42,624 nucleotides of DNA from Alphaproteobacteria bacterium (GCA_016927395.1 JAFGMU010000020.1:1-42624), one strand, 5' to 3'. Numbered from the stretch's first letter, positions 15,448 through 24,350 are shown. A program made the numbers and translations. The notes: generated from the sequence alone by a model not told the origin.

Positions 15448-15470
15448 TAAAACGATTAAAGGGAGATATC

Positions 15471-17453
15471 ATGCGCAATTTATTCAAGTCTTTTGGGCTT
15501 TCACTAACAGGAATAGGGGTTGTGTTTATGTTCGGTGCTGCTTCTGCAGCCGATACTGGTCGTGCATCTTATAATGTTGCTTCGGCCAATCGCGCAACAT
15601 TTTCTGGTCAGCAACGTATGCCGACAATGTCGATTTTACCTACAAATGCAACTGGAAATGTTACAACAAATACAAATACTGCTAATGCGATTAAATGTCC
15701 AGATGGTGGTGTTCAGACATCTGATTATACAATCGAAAATTGTATGAACGATGTTTTGTCCTGTGTTAATAATGGTGCTTTGCCAGGTGGATTGAATGAT
15801 TTGTTTAATCAGGATTTACGTAATTCAATTCTTAATGGAATGAATTTGTGTTCAGTCCAGGTTGATAAATGTTTAAGTGATGTTCGTAAAAATTGCCAAA
15901 ACGTTTATCGTACAACATCTGATTTTTGGTTGGACTTTAACTCCCGTAAAATTCAACCGGAATATTATTCATTTGTTTTGCGCAAGACAGGTTTGACACC
16001 TAACCAGGCAGAAAACACTTGCTGGTTGTTGGATAAAAATGTTTACGGTTCTTCTTTTGACGCTGTTTCTAACACAGGTGCAGTTACATCTGAATATAAT
16101 AAACAAATTGGTGCTTATAACAGTCAGGGTGGGGGTTCTTTGATAAAAGACTCACCACAAGGTGTCAGAGTTAATACAAACGGCAGTGTTGATGGTCAAC
16201 GCGGTCATTATGCACGTTGGGATGCTGCAACTGGCGAATGCTTGGTTCGTGTTGCCGCATATAATAAAAATTCACAAATTAAAAACAGCTGGTTGTTTGG
16301 TGCCGCAGGAAATGATCAGCCAGCAGAAGTTTGGAAAAATGCTGGCAGCAGCTTTACCTGTGGTAAGGATATTTTTGGGTTTGGCTTGATGACAAACACA
16401 AAAACCACAGCCGTTGTTGGTGTTGGTGGTGGAACATTAGTTGGTGCCGGTGTTGGTGCATTGGCTGGTCATGGCGAACGCAGGTTTGATTGTGATAATG
16501 CAACAAGCAGAAAAGCATTGTCTGATGAACTGCGTGACAATAGAAATAGTTTAAATACATTAAATAAGTATTTGAATAATGAATTTGAAAGTTTTGCAAA
16601 TGATACAATGTCTGAAAGACAGTGTGAATCTATTGTTAAATTGTACAATAATTATGAAAAGTTAAAATCTTTAAACCCGTCCGAAAATGATACAACTATT
16701 GTTTTGACCAAGGAAAATTTTAAATCAGAAGGTAGCGACTTTAATTATGATATTTATTATGCCGATAACGAAAGCACAGGAAAACCGTTGACTGATGTTA
16801 TTAATTCTGAATTGAAAGATAACGAAAAAACGGATTTAAAAAATAATTTAAAAGTCACTAAAATACGTAAAGAAGCTATCAAATATACATCTTTAATAAA
16901 CCAGAATTATTATAATGGTGTTTATTGCGAAGGTGGAAATTCTGAAGAATGTGTATCTGGTGGGGAAATTAAAACACAGATAGGTGATTTGTCAAAAATA
17001 TTTAGTGGATTGGGATCATTAGATAATATTGAAAAATCCAATATGTTGGCATCAACAGCAATCGGTGCCGGTGCTGGTGCAGCAGCAGGTGGTTTGGCAA
17101 CAGCAATCACAGCATTTGTTGAAAAGAACAACATTAACTGCCGCGTTGGTGATGGTTTGCAAAAAGTTGATTACGGCAAGTCATACAGCATAGGCTCTCT
17201 GAAAGATTTCTATGTAAAATGGAATCTGCGCTTGCCTGATACAATTATGCCAACAGCAACAGCGACTGATTGTGCATCTTGGACAAAGGCCTGTGAAACA
17301 TTAAAAGATTTGAACCAGTGCACAATTGCTCAGGTTAACTATAAACCGGTGAATTCAATGAATACCACATTGGTTAATACAGCTTGCGCAGTATCGGGCA
17401 GCACTTGCACAGTTAACTATCCAGTTGCAGTGTCAAACAGTGCATGTCAATAA
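15471..17453 (+). CDS. Secreted Cys-rich protein with two glycine-zipper segments
   Basis: No named family recognised. The 660-residue product begins with a signal peptide (about residues 1-27, ending A-A-S-A-A). A Cys-rich region follows, including the C-x6-C pair C127/C134 followed by C142. At about residues 298-309 the pattern F-T-C-G-K-D-I-F-G-F leads into a glycine zipper (V-V-G-V-G-G-G-T-L-V-G-A-G-V-G). A second zipper lies near residues 527-548 (I-G-A-G-A-G-A-A-A-G-G). The block F-x-C-x-x-[DN]-x-F-G followed by a zipper also occurs in the minus-strand gene ending at 20253, so the two are homologous there. The C-terminal 60 residues carry more Cys. Membrane insertion or oligomerisation through the zippers is inference. 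It has its own promoter and terminator and is convergent with the four-gene operon. Confidence 0.9.
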   Translation: MRNLFKSFGLSLTGIGVVFMFGAASAADTGRASYNVASANRATFSGQQRMPTMSILPTNATGNVTTNTNTANAIKCPDGGVQTSDYTIENCMNDVLSCVNNGALPGGLNDLFNQDLRNSILNGMNLCSVQVDKCLSDVRKNCQNVYRTTSDFWLDFNSRKIQPEYYSFVLRKTGLTPNQAENTCWLLDKNVYGSSFDAVSNTGAVTSEYNKQIGAYNSQGGGSLIKDSPQGVRVNTNGSVDGQRGHYARWDAATGECLVRVAAYNKNSQIKNSWLFGAAGNDQPAEVWKNAGSSFTCGKDIFGFGLMTNTKTTAVVGVGGGTLVGAGVGALAGHGERRFDCDNATSRKALSDELRDNRNSLNTLNKYLNNEFESFANDTMSERQCESIVKLYNNYEKLKSLNPSENDTTIVLTKENFKSEGSDFNYDIYYADNESTGKPLTDVINSELKDNEKTDLKNNLKVTKIRKEAIKYTSLINQNYYNGVYCEGGNSEECVSGGEIKTQIGDLSKIFSGLGSLDNIEKSNMLASTAIGAGAGAAAGGLATAITAFVEKNNINCRVGDGLQKVDYGKSYSIGSLKDFYVKWNLRLPDTIMPTATATDCASWTKACETLKDLNQCTIAQVNYKPVNSMNTTLVNTACAVSGSTCTVNYPVAVSNSACQ

Positions 17454-17470
17454 GGTTTTAAATCGAATAT

Positions 17471-17496
17471 AAAAATCCGCCATTCGGCGGATTTTT
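17471..17496 (+). terminator. Terminator of the 15471 gene
   Basis: AAAAATCCGCC (17471-17481) pairs perfectly with GGCGGATTTTT (17486-17496) around ATTC. Confidence 0.85.
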
Positions 17497-17559
17497 ATAT
17501 TGTTAATTATAAATATTTCATACAAAAAAATATAAATTACATAATATAAATGTAAAAAC

Positions 17560-17579
17560 TTGTCTACTATAGTAGACAA
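17560..17579. repeat. 20-bp palindrome, copy 2
   Basis: An exact copy of TTGTCTACTATAGTAGACAA, followed by ATATAA as at copy 1. About 40 bases upstream both copies share TACAAAAAAATATAA, so similarity may reach beyond the palindrome. Confidence 0.9.
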
Positions 17580-17662
17580 TATAAGTACGATATATTTATT
17601 ATATTTGTACATTTATCTATCAATCTATTGTTTTCTTTGTAAATAAAATAATAATGAATTCG

Positions 17663-17682
17663 TTGTCTACTATAGTAGACAA
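17663..17682. repeat. 20-bp palindrome, copy 3
   Basis: A third exact copy of the palindrome, 103 bases from copy 2 (start to start). The flanking bases differ from copies 1 and 2 except for a following AATA-like stretch. Confidence 0.9.
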
Positions 17683-17954
17683 TAAAAAGGTAGATATTTT
17701 ATATTTTAATAAAAAGTTTTTTATTAAAATATATCAAATTTCCCAAAATGATAACGCACAGGATTTTGTTGTAGTTTTTGTGATTATTTGTATTAAGTAT
17801 ATTTTTACTCGGTCATCTAAGCTTTTTACAGAGGGTTATATTGGTGTTTTATATTAGCTTGGTATAAATTTTACATAGTGTGCCATAGTGTCATAATAAC
17901 AAATAAACTTTTACTTTGGTCAGAATAACACTATGAGTTATGTTCGTATTTTAA

Positions 17955-19667
17955 TTATCCCTGTGGGCAAGATCCAGTATTAATTTCAACGGTTACGTTG
18001 CGGCAAGATGAATTTGAAAGAGTTTTTGAATCGCACTTACTACTTCCATTACCAACGGTTTGTATATTTAATTCTGAAATTCCATTATTGGTCAGTATTT
18101 TCTTAACGCTTTCTGCACGTTTCAAACTCAATACATCGTTTGTTTCCTTGGAACCGGTTTTGTCAGTATTACCAGAAACTAAATAGCAAACATCTGTTGA
18201 ACTTATATCTTTGATTCTGTCATTTAAAATAGTTTTATAATCATCTTTTACTTCAAATTCATTCGGAGCAAAACTGTTGGAAGTTAGAGTTATTTTTTCA
18301 ATTTGTACAATGTTTGTTTCTGTTTCTGAAACTGTATTTTTGGATACAACAGATTTAAACATAGAATTCAAATTGTTATTATTTAATGAATCAAAATTAG
18401 TTTTTTTAGATTCTTTTACTTGGCAAAATACACCATCAATTTCTTTTGGCGGATTGCATACGCATTTATTATTTTCAACCAAATCAAATCCAAGTGAACA
18501 TAAACATTTGTTATCGGTTGTTGCATAAATATGTTCATCATTTCCGCAGTCAACTGTTGGTTTATCAACACAACCGTTTTCTGTATAATTTTTATTTTCA
18601 TCATTGCAAACGCAATTTTCCCCGACCAATTTTGCGTCGGTACCACAGTCTGGTTTTGTAACTTCTGATTTATTGTCGATTTCAGTTTGAATTTCCTTTG
18701 CGGCCGCAGCAATTTTTGCATATTTTGCGTTTATTTCATCGGAACTTTCCTGGGCAGAATTTTTATTTATCAACATATTTCCAGCAATTCCACCAACAAT
18801 TCCAGCACCTGCGACAAGTGCACCTGTTGTTACTTTTTTGGATGCCGCGGCTTTTTGGGCATACCAAGCATCGTCGTCACCAGCCGCACCAGTCAATGAT
18901 GCAGATACACTGGCAAATGCACCAGATTTTCTTTCTGCTTGGTCATATTCATATAGCCCAGTAGTTGATTTATCTAATATTGTTTCAGATTCAATTCCCG
19001 GCGCCATACCCAAAGCGGTTTTTGTATTTTTTAATTCATCTGCCAAGGTTTTGTATTCAGTATACATTGGCATTAAAACATTTCCGCCGGGCAGGGTAAT
19101 TGATTTTTCCCCGCCATTTATATTTTGACCCTGACCATAGTCACATTTGAAAGTTGCCAGATATGCCTTCATATCAGTTTCGGCATCTTTGTCAGATTTT
19201 TGTTCTGATAATCCTTGGGCCAATTGACTGCCCCCAATTCCGGTTGCACCAATAGATGCAGCCCCCAATAATTTATTTTCCGTAGAATTTTCTTTATCTC
19301 TCATCGCCTGGGCATTTGCCTCGAGCTCTGAAACTTTATCACTAGACACCGCATGTTCTTGTGAACTATTTGTTTTTTCGTTTATTTCTTGCTTTTGTTT
19401 TTCTTGATATTTTTGTTCCTCTTCTTTTTCTTGTGAACTTAACTGTTTGTTAAACTTCTTTTTAGCTGTTCTGATTGTTGATTTCTTATCATCATTTACT
19501 TGATTTGTTGCCAGTGTTACAAGATTTGTATTTTTTGTAATTTTACTATTCAATATATTTGTTGCATCTTTGATGTCAGATTCATATTTTGCCACAGCGT
19601 CTTCAAAAGAATCCGCAAAAGCAGTAACAGGAAGTAAAAATAAAAATACAAAAATCAGTTTCTTCAT
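17955..19667 (-). CDS. Secreted protein with Cys repeats and a C-terminal OmpA-like domain
   Basis: This is the last gene of the four-gene minus-strand operon. The 570-residue product has a signal peptide (M-K-K-L-I-F to about residue 18, ending A-F-A) and a K/E/Q-rich coiled-coil-like region (about residues 40-125). A glycine zipper (L-V-A-G-A-G-I-V-G-G-I-A-G) lies near residue 295. Three or four short EGF-like Cys repeats (C-x-C pairs) lie around residues 340-425. An OmpA-family domain ends the protein: the pattern T-D-K-T-G-S-x5-N-D-x-L-S-x-x-R-A is the peptidoglycan-binding core, with the conserved Arg present. The frame is open to a GTG at 19679, but the ATG at 19667 gives a normal signal peptide. 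It probably tethers the operon's products to the cell wall (inference). Confidence 0.85.
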   Translation of the reverse strand: MKKLIFVFLFLLPVTAFADSFEDAVAKYESDIKDATNILNSKITKNTNLVTLATNQVNDDKKSTIRTAKKKFNKQLSSQEKEEEQKYQEKQKQEINEKTNSSQEHAVSSDKVSELEANAQAMRDKENSTENKLLGAASIGATGIGGSQLAQGLSEQKSDKDAETDMKAYLATFKCDYGQGQNINGGEKSITLPGGNVLMPMYTEYKTLADELKNTKTALGMAPGIESETILDKSTTGLYEYDQAERKSGAFASVSASLTGAAGDDDAWYAQKAAASKKVTTGALVAGAGIVGGIAGNMLINKNSAQESSDEINAKYAKIAAAAKEIQTEIDNKSEVTKPDCGTDAKLVGENCVCNDENKNYTENGCVDKPTVDCGNDEHIYATTDNKCLCSLGFDLVENNKCVCNPPKEIDGVFCQVKESKKTNFDSLNNNNLNSMFKSVVSKNTVSETETNIVQIEKITLTSNSFAPNEFEVKDDYKTILNDRIKDISSTDVCYLVSGNTDKTGSKETNDVLSLKRAESVKKILTNNGISELNIQTVGNGSSKCDSKTLSNSSCRNVTVEINTGSCPQG

Positions 19668-19681
19668 TATTCTTGTCACTT

Positions 19682-20251
19682 TTAAATTCCAAGTTTTCTT
19701 TCAAATTCAGATTTTGCAATTTGAACAGATGTGTTAAATTCTTCTAATGCTTGCTTTTCTGAATCTGTTGCTTGTTGTGTTGCCTCTGCTAGTTTTTTCT
19801 TGTCAGATTTGAACATATTCTTAATACCGCTACCGAAGCTTTCTTTTGAATTACTATTTTTTTCAATAGTTGTTTCTTTGTCTTCTGTTTTTTTATCTAA
19901 TAATTCCGAAGATGTTGTTTTTTCAGTTTTATCAATAGAAATATTTTTTTTATCAATGGAATCAGGAATAGTTATTGAGACAGTTTTGTTTTCTTTTGTT
20001 TTATTTTCTTCTGCGATAAGTAAGCAATGATTTTTTAAGTCTGTCATCATTTCACTATTATTAATACCACTTTTAGTTATGCAACCTATTGAATTTTCGG
20101 TTGTTGAACATTTTATATTTGGACTTTCATCAATACAGTATTTCTCACCAATTCGAATAGCGTCATCAAAACTTTTACTAAATGCACCAGCGCCAGTTGA
20201 AATCATAAATACTGGTATAAAAATAATAAAGATCGTTAATATTTTTTTCAT
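19682..20251 (-). CDS. Secreted 189-residue protein, third gene of the operon
   Basis: No family recognised. A signal peptide (about residues 1-23, ending G-A-G-A) precedes a short Cys-containing region (C-x10-C-x8-C near residues 39-60). A long, charged, probably disordered or coiled Lys/Glu/Ser/Thr-rich tail follows to the C-terminus. The ATG at 20251 starts one base after the stop codon of the upstream gene, with GGAAAG as Shine-Dalgarno. An upstream ATG at 20263 would overlap that gene. The next gene begins 14 bases after this stop. Confidence 0.8.
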   Translation of the reverse strand: MKKILTIFIIFIPVFMISTGAGAFSKSFDDAIRIGEKYCIDESPNIKCSTTENSIGCITKSGINNSEMMTDLKNHCLLIAEENKTKENKTVSITIPDSIDKKNISIDKTEKTTSSELLDKKTEDKETTIEKNSNSKESFGSGIKNMFKSDKKKLAEATQQATDSEKQALEEFNTSVQIAKSEFERKLGI

Positions 20252-20252
20252 T

Positions 20253-21947
20253 TTACTTTCCACCTGATACCATCGAAGAGGTTATTCTAGTTGGAGCTTC
20301 TGGTTTTGGTACTGAAATACTAGTTACTTCAATCTGTTTCATTTCTTTTAAACCACTGCTAGCTTCTGTTGTTTTTTGTCTGGATGCATTCAGATTATTT
20401 TCAGCATTTTTTATATCCGTGCTATTACCACTTTTTAATGCTGAATTATAGTTATCCCTTGCACTTGCATACTCTTTTTCAGCACCTTCCATTTTTTCAA
20501 ATGCTTCGGCATTACCCTTGTTTATCTCAGAATTTTGCTTAAATACTTCATCTCTGTTTGTTTCAAGTTTAATTTCTGATGAATTATTTTTTTGCTCTTT
20601 GTTAACACTATTGTTTATTGTATCAGTTTTTCCTGTCGACGAAATATCAGATTCATTTGTTAAATCATTATCTTTGGCATCAGGATTTTTTTGACTCGTT
20701 GAACCTTCTTCCTTCTTTGCGGCGTCAACTGCTTTTTCTGCTTTTTGTGTATCCATTGCACGACTGATAGCACCAGATGAAATCGAACCTGCAGCAACAC
20801 CCAAACCAGCACCCAAAATCGCAGAAGATGCAGCAGTTTGTTCGCGTGTCAGTCGATACGCGTTTTCTTTGTATGTTGTCAAATCAACACCAAACCAATT
20901 TTGATCGCAATCAAAAGCATCACCAGCATATAATTTCTTTGACGCCATAGGATTTTTTGAATTATTTGCAAATAAATTTACTGTGAATACACAGTCTAAA
21001 CTGCGTTCATCAAACATTGCACCCAATGTTTTACATTGTTCTGCCATTTTTTCACGAAGCTCGTACAGACGTGCTTCGTCTTTGGTAACCTGGGCAGTTG
21101 CATTTGCACGTAATGTTCCAAATACCTGTTGAATTCTGCTGGTCATACCATTGTCAAAATTTTGGCAACCGCTAGCAACACTGGAGCAGGAGGCAATTGC
21201 AGCATCTGATACCGACTTTGAAATACATTGCGAAAAATTGGTTCCACATTTTTTTATTATACAACTGTTATAACTATTTCCACATTCGGTTGTTTTTGTA
21301 TAACCAGATATTTTCGAGTTATAATCACGGTCGGCCTTGATTTCTTTTGCAAACGCTGTAAATTCTTCGCCAGAACAATTTGTATCTGCACGGCATAAAT
21401 TTATTTTATTTCCCCAATCAGTATCACCGTCACCAGCACATTTTGAAAAATCGTTATCGCATTTTTGTCGCATGCAGTCGCGTAAATTTGTATCACATGA
21501 ATTTTTACCAGATGCCATCGCCGCGGCAGCGGTTTTTTTAGCAGTAGATATATTAGCAGCCGAATCCAGTGCAGCACGTTGATCCATTATCATCTGTTCG
21601 CGTGAATTGGCAACAGTGTCAGTTGAATTTGCAACTGTACCTGACAGCACAGCTTCGAATTGGGAAGATTTGTTATCAATTATATTACTGGTATCTTCTG
21701 TGACAGTTTCTTCTGGTGCTGGTTCTAAATCATTTGTTTGATTTTCATTTGAAACCACGGGCTGGGTTGCAGAAGAAATTCTGGCTGCATTGTTTGCACG
21801 TGGTGCCGCACGACTGGCCACAGCGCCCCTTTGAACAACCTGTGCTGCAAAAGATTCAGTAACTGCAGAAACAGCAAAGCAAGAAATCAAACAGATTCCA
21901 ATAATCCGATTTAATTTTAATGTAAAGATTGAATCATAAATCTTCAT
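20253..21947 (-). CDS. Secreted protein with two twin C-x6-C quartets and a glycine zipper
   Basis: No named family. The 564-residue product has a long signal peptide (about 34 residues, ending S-F-A-A) and a basic, Arg/Ala-rich mature N-terminus (V-V-Q-R-G-A-V-A-S-R-A-A-P-R). Two quartets with spacing 6-4-6 follow: C151/158/163/170 and C222/229/234/241, each with an aromatic three residues before the last Cys. Then comes F-D-C-D-Q-N-W-F-G-V, leading into a glycine zipper (I-L-G-A-G-L-G-V-A-A-G) near residue 375. The last third is charged and coiled-coil-like. The middle block matches the 15471 product. The start overlaps the upstream stop as ATGA, so translation is probably coupled. Confidence 0.88.
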   Translation of the reverse strand: MKIYDSIFTLKLNRIIGICLISCFAVSAVTESFAAQVVQRGAVASRAAPRANNAARISSATQPVVSNENQTNDLEPAPEETVTEDTSNIIDNKSSQFEAVLSGTVANSTDTVANSREQMIMDQRAALDSAANISTAKKTAAAAMASGKNSCDTNLRDCMRQKCDNDFSKCAGDGDTDWGNKINLCRADTNCSGEEFTAFAKEIKADRDYNSKISGYTKTTECGNSYNSCIIKKCGTNFSQCISKSVSDAAIASCSSVASGCQNFDNGMTSRIQQVFGTLRANATAQVTKDEARLYELREKMAEQCKTLGAMFDERSLDCVFTVNLFANNSKNPMASKKLYAGDAFDCDQNWFGVDLTTYKENAYRLTREQTAASSAILGAGLGVAAGSISSGAISRAMDTQKAEKAVDAAKKEEGSTSQKNPDAKDNDLTNESDISSTGKTDTINNSVNKEQKNNSSEIKLETNRDEVFKQNSEINKGNAEAFEKMEGAEKEYASARDNYNSALKSGNSTDIKNAENNLNASRQKTTEASSGLKEMKQIEVTSISVPKPEAPTRITSSMVSGGK

Positions 21948-22825
21948 TTTTGTTTATAATTTCCACAAGCTGTATCGTAAAAACCACATAACAAAGTAGC
22001 CATTGATTTTTCGGATTCATACCCGCTGGCGCATTTGTTTTTCATATTTATTTGGCAGACGGTTTTTATACAGGTTTCGCGTGCTTGGTTGTTTGTGCAT
22101 GCATCATTTACCATTTTTAAACCAGATTCGCGTTTTGATTTATAAGAATTAACAATTTTTGTAACCAAGGCTTTTTGATTAGCAATGGCAGAGTCACGTG
22201 ACTTCATCGACATTGAACGAACTTCGTTTATAGAGTTATCGCATCCACTGGCCTGAGCGGCGCATGCAGAAAAGAATTTATTAAAATCAGCATCGTCTTT
22301 GCACCCTGAAAAATCAGATCTACATGAATTTTCATCAGATAAGCATGTCATTATTTGTGCATTACAATCATCCGTACTTTTTGATTTTTTTAACGAAGAT
22401 GTCAAAGATTTTGTTTCAGCAGTTATTCCAGCGGCCTTGCAAGATTGTTCAATCAACTTATCATAAACTTTTGAAACGTCATCAGCGGTGCATCCCGAAA
22501 TCTTTTTAATACATTCACCAGTTGCCCACGCATAGCGCATACCTGGGTCTGTTGGCGCGGATTTTAAATCTGACTCTGATATGGTGTTTTTTGAAGATGT
22601 ACCAACGGATATGCTTTTCATACTTGTTATTTCAGCAGAACCAGCAGAAGATGTACCGCACAACTGACATCTACTGGCAGGATTTAATCCAATATTTAAG
22701 CTGCACGCAGAATCCAGGCATTTTGTAAGGTCATAATTAGAGCACGAAGCAACAGCGCCTGCTGCGAAAAAATCAGCAAGTATTAAATAGGTAGCAACTG
22801 AAAATAATTTGATAATGGACTTCAT
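21944..22825 (-). CDS. Secreted Cys-rich protein, first gene of the operon
   Basis: No named family. The 293-residue product has a signal peptide (about residues 1-27, ending G-A-V-A-S). It is dense in Cys: an N-terminal cluster, a C-x6-C pair (E-C-I-K-K-I-S-G-C), then the full quartet C154/161/168/175 with spacing 6-6-6. A further C-x6-C pair (A-A-Q-A-S-G between the two Cys) follows at once, and a C-terminal cluster ends the protein. It leads an operon of four secreted products with overlapping or nearly touching genes. The promoter upstream resembles that of the paralogous locus at 42581. Confidence 0.88.
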   Translation of the reverse strand: MKSIIKLFSVATYLILADFFAAGAVASCSNYDLTKCLDSACSLNIGLNPASRCQLCGTSSAGSAEITSMKSISVGTSSKNTISESDLKSAPTDPGMRYAWATGECIKKISGCTADDVSKVYDKLIEQSCKAAGITAETKSLTSSLKKSKSTDDCNAQIMTCLSDENSCRSDFSGCKDDADFNKFFSACAAQASGCDNSINEVRSMSMKSRDSAIANQKALVTKIVNSYKSKRESGLKMVNDACTNNQARETCIKTVCQINMKNKCASGYESEKSMATLLCGFYDTACGNYKQK

Positions 22826-22840
22826 TTCTCTCGTTATCTA

Positions 22841-22869
22841 ATTCTATCAAAAAATACAACTCAGAGCAA
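22841..22869 (-). promoter_or_regulatory. Promoter of the four-gene secreted operon
   Basis: On the minus strand, TTGCTC (22869-22864) and TAGAAT (22846-22841) are 17 bases apart, and TGA before the -10 box adds an extended element. The ATG lies 15 bases further, with GAGAG before it. The block TTGCTCTGA recurs at the 42581 promoter. Confidence 0.6.
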
Positions 22870-22989
22870 AGAGAAAAACAACACCTGTAAAAATATTTAC
22901 AAATAAATTATTAGATTAAAATCCAGTTAAACAATATGGAATTTTTCCCAAAAATATGATATTCTGTTTTTATCCTAGGAATATAATCA

Positions 22990-23454
22990 ATGTCAGGTGA
23001 AGATTTTTATAGAAAAGAAAACATGAAAAAAACCGAAATAAAACAGTCGGGTAGTCTATATGTAAATCAAATAAAAATCGAAAATGAAAAAGATAATAAT
23101 CTAAAAAAAGCAATAACTGTCTTTTTTATAGTTAGTTTTGCTATTTCTATAACTATTAATATTTGGCAATCATTTGCAAATGATGAAGCATATAAGATTA
23201 CAATGGATTCGTTGGAAAGATTAAAAAAAGAAACAGAAAAATCAAGATTAAAAGACCAACAATTGAAACGCCAGTCTGATAAAGAATTAGAACAGTACAA
23301 AAAAATAAATAATTTAGAAAAAATAATAGAATATAAAGATTCTTTGAATCTTATAACTATCAGAAAATTGCAAGAAACCATAAAAAAATTCAATTTTGAA
23401 AAAGCTAAATTAGAAGCGGATTTTAAAAAAGATTATGCCAGTTATACTAGATAA
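22990..23454 (+). CDS. Single-span membrane protein with a coiled-coil domain
   Basis: No family recognised. The 154-residue product has a polar N-terminus of about 38 residues. One hydrophobic helix lies at about residues 40-58 (A-I-T-V-F-F-I-V-S-F-A-I-S-I-T-I). A long Lys/Glu/Leu-rich coiled coil follows from about residue 75 to the end. Such bitopic coiled-coil proteins often act as scaffolds. It is divergent from the Cys-rich operon, 164 bases away, and its end overlaps the convergent antiporter gene by 13 bases. An upstream TGATATTCT might be an extended -10 box. Confidence 0.75.
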   Translation: MSGEDFYRKENMKKTEIKQSGSLYVNQIKIENEKDNNLKKAITVFFIVSFAISITINIWQSFANDEAYKITMDSLERLKKETEKSRLKDQQLKRQSDKELEQYKKINNLEKIIEYKDSLNLITIRKLQETIKKFNFEKAKLEADFKKDYASYTR

Positions 23455-24350
23455 AAATATAATCCCAGTAATGTAAGATAGAAAATTCCGGTAAATCTGG
23501 AAATTTTCTTTTCCAACGATAATTGAAAAAAGAATAGGGCAGTCACCCCAATCATTACCCAAATATCAAAAGAAATAATGTATTTAGAAACGGTCAATGG
23601 TGCAACAATAGCAGCGGTGCCAACCGCCAAGGATATGTTTATTATGTTTGCACCCAAAATATTCCCTAAAACTATACCAGTACGTTTTTTTAATGCGGCA
23701 ATTATTGTGACCAATAATTCTGGTATTGATGTTCCGGTTGCTACAATGAAAATTCCCATAATTCTTTCGTCTAGATTGTAAGTGAAAGCTATTGATTCCA
23801 GGGCATTCATAAAATATTTGCTACCAATATAAAGACCAACTATGCCGGCAATCAAAGGTATTATAATTTTATATGGGTGAATGTATTCTTTTTTTATTTT
23901 ATTTATTTCCTGGGATGATTTGATTTTCTTTGCGATTATATAGGCAATAAAAATAAATATCAAAACCATACCGTCAAATTTTGAAACTGTTCCATCAACT
24001 ATTGTCCACAGCATAATAACAGCGGATAGCAGTACAAAATACAATTCCAGTTTTCTTTTTTGAAAATCGACAACCACAGGATGTAACAAAACACCAATTC
24101 CAAAAATTCCCAAAATTCGTATTATGTTTGATCCGATTGCATTTCCAACCGCCAGTCCACCGTAACCCTTGGCACTGGATAGTATTGAAACCAATATTTC
24201 GGGTGCGGTTGTTCCCAAACCAATAATAATAACAGATACTATAAATTCAGAAACTCGTATTCTTTTTGCCATGCGCACACACCCGCGAATTAACCAATTG
24301 GCGCCAAAAATCATAACAATCAAACTGGAAAAAAGAATAATCCAAGGCAT
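23442..24350 (-). CDS. Sodium/calcium exchanger of the CaxA/YrbG family
   Basis: This protein is predicted to exchange Na+ (or H+) for Ca2+ across the inner membrane. The 302-residue product is of typical length for the bacterial K+-independent/dependent Na/Ca exchanger family, with about ten hydrophobic helices in two homologous halves. The two alpha-repeat motifs are visible: G-L-G-T-T-A-P-E-I-L-V-S near residues 44-55 and A-T-G-T-S-I-P-E-L-L-V-T in the second half, each with the ion-binding acidic residue. Each is followed by a G-N-A-I-G-S-N-I / G-N-I-L-G-A-N-I segment. The genome neighbours give no clue to its role. Ion specificity cannot be told from sequence. Confidence 0.9.
   Translation of the reverse strand: MPWIILFSSLIVMIFGANWLIRGCVRMAKRIRVSEFIVSVIIIGLGTTAPEILVSILSSAKGYGGLAVGNAIGSNIIRILGIFGIGVLLHPVVVDFQKRKLELYFVLLSAVIMLWTIVDGTVSKFDGMVLIFIFIAYIIAKKIKSSQEINKIKKEYIHPYKIIIPLIAGIVGLYIGSKYFMNALESIAFTYNLDERIMGIFIVATGTSIPELLVTIIAALKKRTGIVLGNILGANIINISLAVGTAAIVAPLTVSKYIISFDIWVMIGVTALFFFQLSLEKKISRFTGIFYLTLLGLYFYLV

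Larger units (their letters stand above)
17497..17954. other. AT-rich convergent intergenic region holding two palindrome copies
   Basis: No gene is convincing in this 458-base stretch between the 15471 terminator and the end of the minus-strand operon. The longest plus-strand frame (from 17654, 67 codons) begins at the edge of palindrome copy 3, lacks a Shine-Dalgarno and looks random. Near the operon end, CATAGTGT (17884-17891) and ACACTATG (17928-17935) form a spaced inverted repeat. An unrecognised small RNA cannot be excluded. Confidence 0.6.

Noticed and set aside
14224-17682. Palindromes as a CRISPR or toxin-antitoxin operator
   Set aside because: The spacing is irregular (103 bases and over 3 kb) with no spacer pattern or cas genes, and no copy lies in a promoter gap of a small regulator gene.
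17654-17857. Plus-strand frame of 67 codons in the convergent gap
   Set aside because: It starts at the edge of palindrome copy 3, lacks a Shine-Dalgarno, and gives no recognisable protein pattern.
17884-17935. CATAGTGT/ACACTATG inverted repeat as terminator of the four-gene operon
   Set aside because: The arms are only 8 bp with a 36-base loop and no U-run; kept only as a remark in the intergenic entry.
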